Assembly: GCA_049976245.1 (NCBI GenBank)
Contig: JBMFIQ010000002.1
Span: 39,674-103,673, forward strand
From: Microbacter sp049976245
GTDB lineage: Bacteria > Bacteroidota > Bacteroidia > Bacteroidales > Paludibacteraceae
Reading direction: 5' to 3'
DNA length: 64,000 nucleotides
Shown piece after piece: positions 9,622-19,156 of this stretch. The translations under genes were made by a program, and so were the position numbers. Under the pieces are notes generated by a model. It saw only the letters and a program-made list of their open reading frames with translations. It was not told the DNA's origin and searched no databases. Position 1 is the first letter of the stretch. Every line of letters starts with the position of its first letter.

Positions 9622-10968
9622 TTACCTAACCCTGCTCACCAGAAGCTGATATTGCCAGGGCGTAAGGGTTTCTCCTTCAAAAGAAGAAATATTAACAGGT
9701 TGTTTGGTAAACCAATCGATCCATTTTCCGGAAGGAATGGTACCATTGAAATGTACTTTTTGAGGTTTGTTGCTCAAGTTAAGAACCACCATAACACTAT
9801 CGTCGGGCAATACACGCGAGAAGCTGTACACCCAGGGACTTTCGGTGACATAACGAATCATTTTACCGCCACCCGATCCGGCATTCAGCGCTTTCTGAGA
9901 ATGTTTTAATTCATTAAGCAATTGATAGAAAGCAAACTCTGTCGGATTATTCCATGAAGAAACCGTGTCTTTATCAAAAAAGAGCAATCGTTTTTTCATG
10001 CCAACTTCTTGCCCTGTGTAAATGAGGGGCATCCCAGGCCAAACATAAGTGAGCACGGCAAAAGTATTGGCTCCGCCATCCATTCGCTCATATTCCGATC
10101 CCGTCCATGAATTTTCGTCATGATTGGTGATAAAATTCATTTTAATCGCATTGGAAGTATAAGCCGAATCAGTGTACTGCATGACCTTGTCCAAAGATGA
10201 GACTTGTTCTTCGCCTTTTGCAATTTGATTCATGGCATGGAGCAATTTCCAGTTATAATCCATGTTAAACACTTTGACGGTGTAGGCAGGATTGTCTCCT
10301 TCAGCCAACATGAAAACAGGCTTAATTTTGTCAAGAGCGGCTTTAGCTTCTGTCCAAAAATCGAGCGGAACATCCGTAGCCACATCACAACGAAATCCGT
10401 CAATATCAAAATCTTTTACCCAATAGGTCATGGCATCTATCATGGCTGCGCGCATGTTTTTGTTGGAGTAATCCAATTTGGCCACATCACTCCATCCATT
10501 GGGAGCCAATGGTTTACCTAAACTGTCTTTAACATACCAATCAGGATGTTCGGTAATCCAAACATTGTCGCGTCCGGTATGGTTGGCGACCCAATCGAGA
10601 ATCACTTTGAAGCCCATCTTGTGCGCCTGTTTGACAAGGTTTTTAAAATCGTCAGCATTACCAAATTCGGGATTCACGGCTTTGTAATTTTGAACGGCAT
10701 AGTAGCTTCCCAACGTCCCTTTCCGATCTTTTTTTGAAATTGGATTGATGGGCATAATCCATAAAATGTTTACTCCAAGTTGTTTTAATTGAGGTAAATG
10801 TTGAGCAAAAGCGTTAAACGTACCCGGAACGGTGTATTGACGCACGTTGACTTCATAAATGACGGCATTTTCATCCCACTGAGAAGGATCCTGAGCCGCG
10901 GGTTTTGCGGCACAAGCTGCCAACAAGGCCATTATCGGCAGAAAAATTAAAAATTTGAGACCTTTCAT
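9622..10968 (-). CDS. GH13 alpha-amylase-type lipoprotein (SusA/neopullulanase-like role)
   Basis: The ATG at 10968 starts a lipoprotein signal (MKGLKFLIF...LLAAC, lipid-anchored Cys19), giving 448 residues; an upstream in-frame extension lacks a signal and is unlikely. The (beta/alpha)8 GH13 motifs are complete. Region I is DWVANH, region II is GFRCDV with nucleophile Asp195, region III is LAEG with acid Glu223, and region IV is TNHDEN with Asp284. It should hydrolyse alpha-1,4-glucans. No acidic surface-export signal follows the cysteine, so a periplasm-facing position is more likely than the cell surface. It is the last gene of the starch locus and a paralogue of the enzyme at 30823-32190. 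Confidence 0.9.
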   Translation of the reverse strand: MKGLKFLIFLPIMALLAACAAKPAAQDPSQWDENAVIYEVNVRQYTVPGTFNAFAQHLPQLKQLGVNILWIMPINPISKKDRKGTLGSYYAVQNYKAVNPEFGNADDFKNLVKQAHKMGFKVILDWVANHTGRDNVWITEHPDWYVKDSLGKPLAPNGWSDVAKLDYSNKNMRAAMIDAMTYWVKDFDIDGFRCDVATDVPLDFWTEAKAALDKIKPVFMLAEGDNPAYTVKVFNMDYNWKLLHAMNQIAKGEEQVSSLDKVMQYTDSAYTSNAIKMNFITNHDENSWTGSEYERMDGGANTFAVLTYVWPGMPLIYTGQEVGMKKRLLFFDKDTVSSWNNPTEFAFYQLLNELKHSQKALNAGSGGGKMIRYVTESPWVYSFSRVLPDDSVMVVLNLSNKPQKVHFNGTIPSGKWIDWFTKQPVNISSFEGETLTPWQYQLLVSRVR

Positions 10969-11039
10969 AGAAAATTGATTTAAATGTAAAACATTGAAAA
11001 ACAAATTATTTAAGCATTAATTCATGCCGAATGATTCTT

Positions 11040-12149
11040 TTATGAATGGTTGAAAACATTCAAAACAGGCAAAGCATGATTGCTAAAATCATAAAAAGCC
11101 TGGTTTTCCCAGTTCGAACCATTCGTTGCCGTCGGACCTTTGAAGGCAATGTCAGCAGCGCCCCAATAACAAAAACCTGCTCCGGCAGCAAAAGAAGTTG
11201 AAATATCTTTTATTTTTACCATGAAATCAAGTTGTCCCTGCGGTGAAGCAGGATAACCCGGCACCAATTGACTTGCTTCTCCAACCACATTGGGGGTTTC
11301 ATCGTTCCATGACAATGTAAACGGATAAGCCGTTTCTGCAATCACCACGCGTTTTTGATACTTTAAGCCGAGCGTTGCCAAGGTGCTTTGCAAAAGATTC
11401 AAATCCGTGCCGTGCCACACGGGATAGTACGAAATACCAATCATGTCATAATCCAACCCCGTCAATTGCCCAAAAAACCAATCGGCACCTGCCAAACCGG
11501 CGTAATGAATGATAATCTTTGTGTTTGCGTTCACATCTCTGACTGCTTTTATACCTGAACTTAGCAATGCCTTGAAATTGCTCAAACTGTCAATCGAACC
11601 TTCGGGCCACAAAAAACCTCCGTTGATTTCGTTACCAATTTGCACATCATCCGGCTGTAAAAGTTCCATCATTCGTTTTGTATAAGCATAGACACTGTCC
11701 TTCAATGCGGCGAAAGAACAATGTTGCCAAGCTGCAGGAGGCGTTTGATGCCCCGGGTCAGCCCATGTATCGGAATAATGAATATCCAGCCACACTTTCA
11801 TGCCCTTTGCTTTGATCTGGGAAAGAAAACGAGACACTTCATTAAAACCGGAATGTCCATCGGCTGGAGCGTACCACAATCGCACCCGAACAGTGTTACA
11901 ACCGGCATTTTTTAAGGTTGAAAGCATATCTTCAGGTTGACCGGCTAAATTATACAACACAATGCCTGCTTCTTCCACTTGTGGCAAAAATGAAATATCA
12001 ACACCTTGAATCATCGTTGTTGCCACTGCTAAAGGTGCTGTCGGAATGTTTGCTTTTGAACAACCGATGATCGTTAAGCATAAGGCGCCGATCGTAATCA
12101 CCACAAGGAAAAGACTCCAATGTGCCAATTTGTAATTTTTTAGAAACAT
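11040..12149 (-). CDS. GH53 endo-beta-1,4-galactanase lipoprotein
   Basis: The 369-residue protein begins with a lipoprotein signal ending in TIIGC (Cys30). GH53 motifs are clear: NTVRVRLW, the signature LDIHYSDTWADPGHQ, acid/base Glu174 in IGNEINGG, and nucleophile Glu272 in VIAETAYP. GH53 enzymes cut beta-1,4-galactan side chains of pectin or arabinogalactan, a substrate unrelated to starch. It sits between the sugar importer and a GH13 lipoprotein in an otherwise alpha-glucan locus, on the same strand with about 70-100 bp gaps. Either the locus also handles a second plant polysaccharide, or this GH53 has another specificity. The family call is firm; the substrate is inferred. Confidence 0.88.
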   Translation of the reverse strand: MFLKNYKLAHWSLFLVVITIGALCLTIIGCSKANIPTAPLAVATTMIQGVDISFLPQVEEAGIVLYNLAGQPEDMLSTLKNAGCNTVRVRLWYAPADGHSGFNEVSRFLSQIKAKGMKVWLDIHYSDTWADPGHQTPPAAWQHCSFAALKDSVYAYTKRMMELLQPDDVQIGNEINGGFLWPEGSIDSLSNFKALLSSGIKAVRDVNANTKIIIHYAGLAGADWFFGQLTGLDYDMIGISYYPVWHGTDLNLLQSTLATLGLKYQKRVVIAETAYPFTLSWNDETPNVVGEASQLVPGYPASPQGQLDFMVKIKDISTSFAAGAGFCYWGAADIAFKGPTATNGSNWENQAFYDFSNHALPVLNVFNHS

Positions 12150-12249
12150 GAGTTCATAATGATCGATTCAATCACATCATCGCTTGCTTATTTTACTGCT
12201 CCAACCACTTTCAAAATTTATATCACATGATTTACTCATCAGACAGATC

Positions 12250-13572
12250 TTAGTTATTATCTTTTACAAAAATAACGGAAACAGCTCCCAGCAAAAGGCA
12301 GACACCTGCCATGAGCAACGCATAGATGGCATCATCGTGGAAAAAATGTTTCACAATGGGGCCATTGGAAATGCTGCTGACAATTTGCGGGATGGTGATA
12401 AACAAATTAAAAATTCCCATGTAAACCCCCATCTTGGCAGGCGGAACCGAACCTGCAAGAATGGCGTAAGGCATGGCCAAAATACTTGCCCAAGCTATCC
12501 CGACACCAACCATGGATAAAATAAGCCAATAAGGCGAAGTGATAAAATAGATCGAAATGAGACCAACCCCGCCAAACAATAAAGAGATGGCATGCGTCAC
12601 CTTACGATTGGTCAAAGCAGCAATGGACGGCAATGCCAAAGCAAACAACATGGCTACCAAATTGTAAACCCCAAACAAAATGCCGACCCAGTCACCGGCT
12701 TTCTGATAAGCTTCAGAATTGGCATCGGCAGCCCCATAAACATGCAAAGCAACGGCCGGCGTTGTGTAAACCCACATGGCAAAAAGAGCAAACCACGAGA
12801 AAAACTGAACCACGCCCAACTGTTTCATGGTGAGAGGCATTTTGACAATATCCTTAAAAATATCGACAAATTTAGCTTTATGTTCCGGTTCCGTTTGTTC
12901 ATCGGAATGGAACGAACGTTGAATTTCGGGAGGATATTCCTTTGTCGAAACAATCGTCCAAACAATAGCCCCAACCATGACCACAGCGCCTGCATAAAAC
13001 GACCAAATGACATTGATGGGAATCTTGCCGTCGGGCGTATTTTTGCCAATACCAAACCATTCGGATAAAACATAAGGCAACCAGGATCCTACCACAGCGC
13101 CAATGCCTATCAGGAAAGTTTGAACCGAAAAACCCGTAGTTCGTTGTGAATCGGGCAAAATATCGGCCACTAAAGCGCGAAAAGGCTCCATTGCCACATT
13201 GAACGAAGCATTCATGATGGTCAACATGCCGGCTCCAATCATCAACGGCGACATAATAGAAGCCAAAGCGCCCGAATTGGGCATAAAAATCAAAGCGATG
13301 GCTGCCAGAACACCTCCCGCCAGAAAGTATGGTTTTCTACGTCCCATCCTGCACCACGTTCGGTCGGAATAATGACCAATGATGGGCTGAATAATCATTC
13401 CCGTCAATGGAGCCACCACCCAAAACCAGGAAAGCGATTGTATGTCGGCACCAAAAGTTTGTAAGATGCGGCTTGCATTGGCATTTTGCAACGCAAAACC
13501 AAATTGGATTCCCAAGAATCCGAAGTTCATGTTCAAGATTTGAACGGTAGAGAGTCTGGGTTTTGTGTTCAT
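12250..13572 (-). CDS. MFS sugar transporter, SLC45/MalY-type maltodextrin importer
   Basis: This is a 440-residue inner-membrane protein with about twelve hydrophobic segments. The early signature FGFALQNANASRI and the loop IGHYSDRTWCRMGRRKPY (a D-R-x-G-R-R motif) are those of the SLC45-like glycoside/maltose MFS carriers, related to plant sucrose transporters. Lying directly downstream of malQ in a starch locus, it probably brings maltose or short maltodextrins from periplasm to cytoplasm with protons. A perfect -7 box (TATATTTG) sits about 25 bp upstream, so it may have its own promoter. The ATG at 13572 agrees with the conserved N-terminus. Confidence 0.87.
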   Translation of the reverse strand: MNTKPRLSTVQILNMNFGFLGIQFGFALQNANASRILQTFGADIQSLSWFWVVAPLTGMIIQPIIGHYSDRTWCRMGRRKPYFLAGGVLAAIALIFMPNSGALASIMSPLMIGAGMLTIMNASFNVAMEPFRALVADILPDSQRTTGFSVQTFLIGIGAVVGSWLPYVLSEWFGIGKNTPDGKIPINVIWSFYAGAVVMVGAIVWTIVSTKEYPPEIQRSFHSDEQTEPEHKAKFVDIFKDIVKMPLTMKQLGVVQFFSWFALFAMWVYTTPAVALHVYGAADANSEAYQKAGDWVGILFGVYNLVAMLFALALPSIAALTNRKVTHAISLLFGGVGLISIYFITSPYWLILSMVGVGIAWASILAMPYAILAGSVPPAKMGVYMGIFNLFITIPQIVSSISNGPIVKHFFHDDAIYALLMAGVCLLLGAVSVIFVKDNN

Positions 13573-13597
13573 GGTAACTGTTTCATTTTATGGCTTA

Positions 13598-13605
13598 CAA
13601 ATATA
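13598..13605 (-). promoter_or_regulatory. Candidate -7 promoter box for the sugar importer
   Basis: The minus strand reads TATATTTG (TAnnTTTG) in the 82-bp gap between malQ and the importer, about 25 bp before the ATG. No -33 TTTG is seen at the standard distance. Confidence 0.35.
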
Positions 13606-13654
13606 ATGTTTTTGTGTTCATTTAGCTTTTTGTTTTTGAGAAATACAGCATGCT

Positions 13655-16309
13655 TTATCGGTTAGTTTCGTAAATCATGGCACGAATCTGATCGTTCAAC
13701 GAGTCACTCTCCAAGAGTTGTTCTAATGTAAGATGCATCCGATATCGCCAATAATGGCGCGGGTTCGACGGCACATTGATGCGCTCTTCATGTGGATTGA
13801 TCCGACGCAGTGTCCCGTCAATCGACATCCAATCCTGAAATGGCAAAATAGCCAGCATGGAAGGAGACCACAAATGATTTCGAACGATGGCTTTGCAAAT
13901 CCACGGCTCAGCACAAAAGGGCGCCTCGCCCCATTGTCCCAACACTTCGTTGTAATAACGTTGACGCACCGATCCATCTTCTTCCCACCAACCTCGCAAC
14001 GTGCTCATGTCGTGCGTGGAAGTGGTACAAACGGAAAGATACGGATAATGACGCGTATCGGCAAAAGTTCGGGTAGGATCTTTCGGCATGCGTTGAATTT
14101 CAAGGCTTAACATTTGCAACTGATGCATCACGTAGGGCACGCACGCCGGAATCATTCCAAGATCTTCAGCACACACCAACATGTCGGTAGAAGCTATCAA
14201 ATCGGGTAATTTCTGCATGGCCTGTTCAGACCAGAAATAATTGTGCCGCTGATAATAAAAATGATCGTAAATTCGGTTAAAGGTATATTGATCACTATCA
14301 GACAATGCCCTGAAACTGTAAGTGTATTGAGCGGTAATGCGGGGATGAAATTTATGCGGCTCTTTCTTGTCACGAACAAAAAGCACATCGGCAATCAAAG
14401 CATAGAGACCGTCTCTGAGGTTGACATCTCCGTTTGTTGCGTTAAAATAGTGCTCAATTTTGCGTTGCGTATCAAATTCCGGCTTCATTTCAAACACACC
14501 GTTCCCTTTGTCAACAAGAAACTGACGGATGACTTCATCGGCTTTTTCACCAAACATCTCACGCAACTGATACGCACGAATGTAAGGGTTTAAGTGATTT
14601 TGCTCATCCAGCCAAAACCCGTTTGCCTGAAGTTCTTCGTGCGACATGGGCAAAGCCGGACTAAAGTGCCCCAGCAAGCCTTGCACCGCATCCAAGGGTA
14701 TTTCCCAAATGCGGAAAAATCCCAGCAGATGGTCAATCCGATATGCATCAAAATAATCGGCCATTTTGGTAAAACGACGACGCCACCAACGAAATCCGTC
14801 GGCACGCATGCGATCCCAATTATAGGTAGGAAAACCCCAGTTCTGACCCGTGAAAGAGAAATCATCGGGTGGTGCTCCTGTTTGTGCATCCATATTGAAA
14901 AGATGAGGATCAGTCCATGCATCGGCACTGTTCGGGCTAATGCCAATGGCAAGATCGCCTTTCAAAACCACACCTTTGATTCGGGCGTAATGAGATGCTT
15001 CGGAAAGTTGCTTATCTAAATAATATTGCAGAAAATAGTGAATGGCAATTTCGTTATATCGATTCCCATGAGGATCACACAATTTTTCAATTTTTGCTCT
15101 GTCATAAACAGCATATTCGCCCCATTGATGAAAATCGACTGTTTTGTAAGTGTCTCTTAGATAACAAAAAGCAGCATAGGGAACCAACCATTCGCTGTTG
15201 TCGGCAAAAAAAATCTTGTATGCTTCCGATTCAAAAGTCGCTTTCCCTCTTTCCTTGTAAGCCAATTGATAAAATTCCCACTTGGCAGCCGACACGGCTT
15301 CGTAATCCAATTCCGACAAGGCATTCAATTCTTTTTGCATTGACTCATAACGAAGATTCGCCTTCTCGTTGCTGAAAGGGACAAAATCTTTCAGATTCAA
15401 AAACAACGGATGAAGCGCAAAAATCGAGTTGGCATTATAAGGATAGGAATCGGTCCATGTATGCGTCATCGTGGTATCATTTACCGGTAACACCTGAACA
15501 ATGCGTTGACCTGTTTTGGCAGCCCAATCAACCATTTTTTTCAAATCGCCAAAATCGCCAATGCCAAAACTATGTTCGGTGCGAAGCGAAAAAACGGGGA
15601 TGGCTACTCCTGCCGCACGCCATGAAGGAGCGTTGCCCCTAAACACGCCATTGGTCACCACCATGTGTTCTCCTTTTTTGGGAAGTCGGTCAATCCTGCG
15701 ATTATCTCCGTTTTCCCATTGCAATGCCGTTTTTTGTTTTGCATCAATCACCACAAATTTATACTCCAAAGGAGCTTTGCATTTCGATAAATCGATGGTC
15801 ACTTCCCACAATGGAAAATGAGCACAATCCATCAAGACAGCTTTGGATACATCCCATTGCCCAAGATTTTTTTGATTGCCTACAACCGCTAAGGTTTGTC
15901 GCGGCGTGACTTCAGGAGCATATACTTTCAAGGTGAGCGCCGTCACCAAAGGCTTGAAATTTTCCTGACGAGCATGATCCCTCACAAAAAAAGCATGTGT
16001 AAAAGCTGACGAAAAGAAAGAGCTGTTGTACGGCATTCCCATCCATTGATCGACCAAATGAAAAACACCGGTTTGGCTCGTTGCGGAAAACATGCGAGGT
16101 TTTCCCCATTCACGCAGGGTTGAACCATCTTGATTACGAACAAAATAGGAATAAGTAAACACCTCCACGTCATCGGCAACTTCCGCCTGAACCGACCAAC
16201 GGCCATCGGCATATTGCATTTCCAACTCTTGCAACTCGGGAATTGAACCGCTTACAAACAGCGTTTGTCCCCAAACGGTCTGATAATCTACTGAAAATTT
16301 TAGAATCAT
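13655..16309 (-). CDS. malQ: 4-alpha-glucanotransferase, GH77, DPE2-type with tandem CBM20
   Basis: This is an 884-residue cytoplasmic enzyme (no signal peptide) that moves glucan chains between maltodextrins and so consumes maltose. Residues 1-95 and about 120-215 are two starch-binding CBM20-like domains, the second with NQKNLGQWD and KFVVID. The GH77 barrel follows (GVAIPVFSLRTEHSFGIGDF). Nucleophile Asp526 lies in YRIDHLLGFFRIWEIP, acid Glu715 in CAEDLGMIP, and Asp767 in STHDMSTLRGW. An insertion after the nucleophile (roughly 550-660) and the twin CBM20 are features of the plant DPE2-like subgroup, which acts on maltose plus glycogen-like acceptors. This fits the neighbouring importer and the glycogen genes at the window start. 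Confidence 0.93.
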   Translation of the reverse strand: MILKFSVDYQTVWGQTLFVSGSIPELQELEMQYADGRWSVQAEVADDVEVFTYSYFVRNQDGSTLREWGKPRMFSATSQTGVFHLVDQWMGMPYNSSFFSSAFTHAFFVRDHARQENFKPLVTALTLKVYAPEVTPRQTLAVVGNQKNLGQWDVSKAVLMDCAHFPLWEVTIDLSKCKAPLEYKFVVIDAKQKTALQWENGDNRRIDRLPKKGEHMVVTNGVFRGNAPSWRAAGVAIPVFSLRTEHSFGIGDFGDLKKMVDWAAKTGQRIVQVLPVNDTTMTHTWTDSYPYNANSIFALHPLFLNLKDFVPFSNEKANLRYESMQKELNALSELDYEAVSAAKWEFYQLAYKERGKATFESEAYKIFFADNSEWLVPYAAFCYLRDTYKTVDFHQWGEYAVYDRAKIEKLCDPHGNRYNEIAIHYFLQYYLDKQLSEASHYARIKGVVLKGDLAIGISPNSADAWTDPHLFNMDAQTGAPPDDFSFTGQNWGFPTYNWDRMRADGFRWWRRRFTKMADYFDAYRIDHLLGFFRIWEIPLDAVQGLLGHFSPALPMSHEELQANGFWLDEQNHLNPYIRAYQLREMFGEKADEVIRQFLVDKGNGVFEMKPEFDTQRKIEHYFNATNGDVNLRDGLYALIADVLFVRDKKEPHKFHPRITAQYTYSFRALSDSDQYTFNRIYDHFYYQRHNYFWSEQAMQKLPDLIASTDMLVCAEDLGMIPACVPYVMHQLQMLSLEIQRMPKDPTRTFADTRHYPYLSVCTTSTHDMSTLRGWWEEDGSVRQRYYNEVLGQWGEAPFCAEPWICKAIVRNHLWSPSMLAILPFQDWMSIDGTLRRINPHEERINVPSNPRHYWRYRMHLTLEQLLESDSLNDQIRAMIYETNR

Positions 16310-16414
16310 AAACTATTAAGTTATTACCAACGCTCATTCACCCTTCAAGAAAAAATCATGACTGCTTTCAGAAATGAATGACAACATAAAAATTATTTTC
16401 CACACGTCTCCACC

Positions 16415-19066
16415 CTAATTTACCAGCAACTTGGATAAATAGACACGGCCATCGTGCGAATTGATTACTTTAACAATATATACTCCTGATTTTAATTGAT
16501 CTCTGTTCAAAAGAATGTCAGGCCCGGAGGCATTAAAACATTTCACGAGTTGTCCCTCGGCATTGACAATTGAAACCATTACATCCTCATTCGTATTGGT
16601 ATTAGGCATACTGATCATGCATTGAGTGACCATAGGTTGAGGATAGACGGACAAATAAAGCCTTCCTGCTTCAAGATAATTCATGGCTGAGGCGGCCTGC
16701 TGTGTGACCGGAATCGTTGCATTACTTCCCAACCAACTTCCCGAGCTGAATTGTATGGTGAAATCCACTTCGTTTACCTGCTGCGATTTATTAAAAGGAC
16801 CAATCTTTGCGGCCATTGTGCCGTTGGCTTGCATCACAAAAGGAGTTCGGGCTGCCACATTATCACTCCAAAATACCTTTGCATAAGCCGTATCGGGACG
16901 CTGCCAGTTATTAACGCCCCAGTGGAGGAAGGAGTCACTCGAACCCGGATTGTAAGTCACCGTAATGGTATCCTGTGAGGTTGGATTGGTTGGAGACCAA
17001 CTTAAACCACTTGAGGAAGCATTTTGTGCGGCAGCTGTTTCATTGGCTACATAAACATGCTGAATTGGCGACGAATAAACATTTCCCTGCTGATCCACAG
17101 CTTCGACATAATAATCCAACAACGTGTTGCTGTAACCGGTGATGGCAGCATAACACAAATCGGCTTTCGCTAACGGTTCAATAAAAAAATTGGTATCATT
17201 GGGCGGATCGGCAAGAAATGCTTTGCGGGTCATTTCCACTGATTGCCAAGCCCCAACAGTGCTGCCTCCGCCATAAGTTTTATTGTCATCCACGTGAATG
17301 GGATCAATCGTATCGTTGTCCACCCGAAATTTTAATTTCACCGAGGCAAGACCACTGACATCGTAAGCCAAAGTCCATACTGTAAAATCTTTAGGATAGA
17401 TTACCTTTTTATACCCCGTTGTAGGACCAAATCCGTATCCTCCCGGATTGTACGGATATCGTTGCGGAATCAAAACAGAAGGAGGCGTATGATCAACTCC
17501 CCGATGTTGAGCAATTACTTTGTTGGCATAATCAATAGCAATATTTCCGGTCAATGCTTCTTTGACGGCCATATCGCCAGCCTCACCGCCATAATACATA
17601 AATCCGCTGTTCAGCCCGCCAAAATAAAAATGCCATGCCTTTTCAGCATCATTAGCCGATGATCCACCTTCGCAAATATGCCCAATGTCCAAATTTCCGG
17701 TCAAATCTTCAGCCATACAAACGTAATTATCCGTTGCTGTAATCACTGCCCAATTTCGGGCATTGGCATTCCATGCATTAGGATCAAATTGAAAAGTGGT
17801 TGCATTATATAGCGGCCACAACCATTTGATAAACTGAGGCGATCCCCAATCGTTATCGGGATTCACCCAAGCACCGTCTTCAATGTGAACAACATCATCG
17901 GATGGCACAGGATGATCAGTCAAAAACTGTTCAATGGTTGTTGGGATGATTCCGGCATTTTGAGCAGCCGAACTATAACTTTGAACAGCCTGATAATAAT
18001 AACTGTATCCACCGCCCCAGGCATTGTCGCCATCGTGTGCCAACAACTCAATGGAAGGATGAGCCGGATCATTGTATTGAGCCACACGCGATTGAACATC
18101 GCTTACGGAAGCTCCCGAATAACCATCCACATAACTCTCGTAATCGTCCATGGGAACGACATCCATCAAGTAAATCTGTCTTGAGGAGGGATCAACATAT
18201 TTCACTTTATGAGCTTGAAAACAAAATGGAGCAGCCAATCGAGTCCCTCTTCCGTCAATCGATCCATCAGCCCACACATTTCCAGGCTTATTGTTAATCA
18301 TATCGGCCTTATTTGGCGGATCAATGTTCCCGTTGATGTTATAAGGATGCACATAATCTTTCATGGTTCGTGCCAAATGTTCGTTTGCCACAATGACCCA
18401 ATGAATGCCACAGGTAGTTAAGGCTTTAATGATGTGTTCGGAAAAGGCACATTCAGCAGGCCAATACCCTTTTGAATAAAAAGGAGAAGTGCCGTAAAAT
18501 TTTCCATATTCATATTGATGTGCCTGAATTTCTTTGATCAGCGTGCGTTCACTGACAAGAGGCGATAAAGCATGATCGTTGGTAAAAGCCACAATGTCTA
18601 AACGTGGAAACCCGCTCGAGGTTGTCCAGCCCCTCGCTTCTTTGTAAGGAGCCCACCAAGAGCTGCTGTAGCCCCATTGATTCTGCAAACCCAATGATTG
18701 CAGGTTTTCCATCAGTCCACCCGAAAAACTTACCTGTGCTCCGGCTGAGCCATTGATCGATTTGATGGAGTTGACGGCATCTCTTGGAGCACTTTGATAC
18801 GCATTGACACGATCGGCTTTGCTAAAAATGCCTTCTAAATCGTCAACGGGATGAGCAACCGAACTGCCGGGATAGATATTTCCGCCGTTTGTTTTCAAAA
18901 AGTATGATTCCTGAACATATTGTTTCTTTTGGGGATCCACATGACTTCGATCGCCCCAATAGACGGGCTGATCCATGTGCCACAAATAGGTGGTGTACAT
19001 TTGCGCCTGCATCCATAGAGCAACCGCAAAAAAGATCATGATCACCAAAAACATTTTTCGAACCAT
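16415..19066 (-). CDS. Secreted GH57 amylase-like enzyme with starch-binding-like module and T9SS sorting domain
   Basis: From the ATG at 19066 the protein has 883 residues with a signal peptide (MVRKMFLVIMIFFAVALWMQ). An upstream ATG at 19111 and a GTG at 19147 would spoil this signal. The N-terminal half is a GH57 barrel, with Glu205 as likely nucleophile in GYWPAECAFS. GH57 enzymes act on alpha-glucans. Around residues 690-800 a beta domain contains HWGVNNW, reminiscent of CBM25-type starch binding. The last 80 residues (VYPQPM...SGVYIVKV...SKLLVN) form a type A T9SS C-terminal sorting domain, so the enzyme should be exported and attached to the surface. It lies between the small cargo gene and malQ. 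Confidence 0.85.
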   Translation of the reverse strand: MVRKMFLVIMIFFAVALWMQAQMYTTYLWHMDQPVYWGDRSHVDPQKKQYVQESYFLKTNGGNIYPGSSVAHPVDDLEGIFSKADRVNAYQSAPRDAVNSIKSINGSAGAQVSFSGGLMENLQSLGLQNQWGYSSSWWAPYKEARGWTTSSGFPRLDIVAFTNDHALSPLVSERTLIKEIQAHQYEYGKFYGTSPFYSKGYWPAECAFSEHIIKALTTCGIHWVIVANEHLARTMKDYVHPYNINGNIDPPNKADMINNKPGNVWADGSIDGRGTRLAAPFCFQAHKVKYVDPSSRQIYLMDVVPMDDYESYVDGYSGASVSDVQSRVAQYNDPAHPSIELLAHDGDNAWGGGYSYYYQAVQSYSSAAQNAGIIPTTIEQFLTDHPVPSDDVVHIEDGAWVNPDNDWGSPQFIKWLWPLYNATTFQFDPNAWNANARNWAVITATDNYVCMAEDLTGNLDIGHICEGGSSANDAEKAWHFYFGGLNSGFMYYGGEAGDMAVKEALTGNIAIDYANKVIAQHRGVDHTPPSVLIPQRYPYNPGGYGFGPTTGYKKVIYPKDFTVWTLAYDVSGLASVKLKFRVDNDTIDPIHVDDNKTYGGGSTVGAWQSVEMTRKAFLADPPNDTNFFIEPLAKADLCYAAITGYSNTLLDYYVEAVDQQGNVYSSPIQHVYVANETAAAQNASSSGLSWSPTNPTSQDTITVTYNPGSSDSFLHWGVNNWQRPDTAYAKVFWSDNVAARTPFVMQANGTMAAKIGPFNKSQQVNEVDFTIQFSSGSWLGSNATIPVTQQAASAMNYLEAGRLYLSVYPQPMVTQCMISMPNTNTNEDVMVSIVNAEGQLVKCFNASGPDILLNRDQLKSGVYIVKVINSHDGRVYLSKLLVN

Positions 19067-19156
19067 TTTTTTGCCATGTTGATGTGCCTTCAACAACCAT
19101 CCGACAATCATTTTTGAACAACAAATGGTCAGATGGTTGGATGACACAAAAATCCG

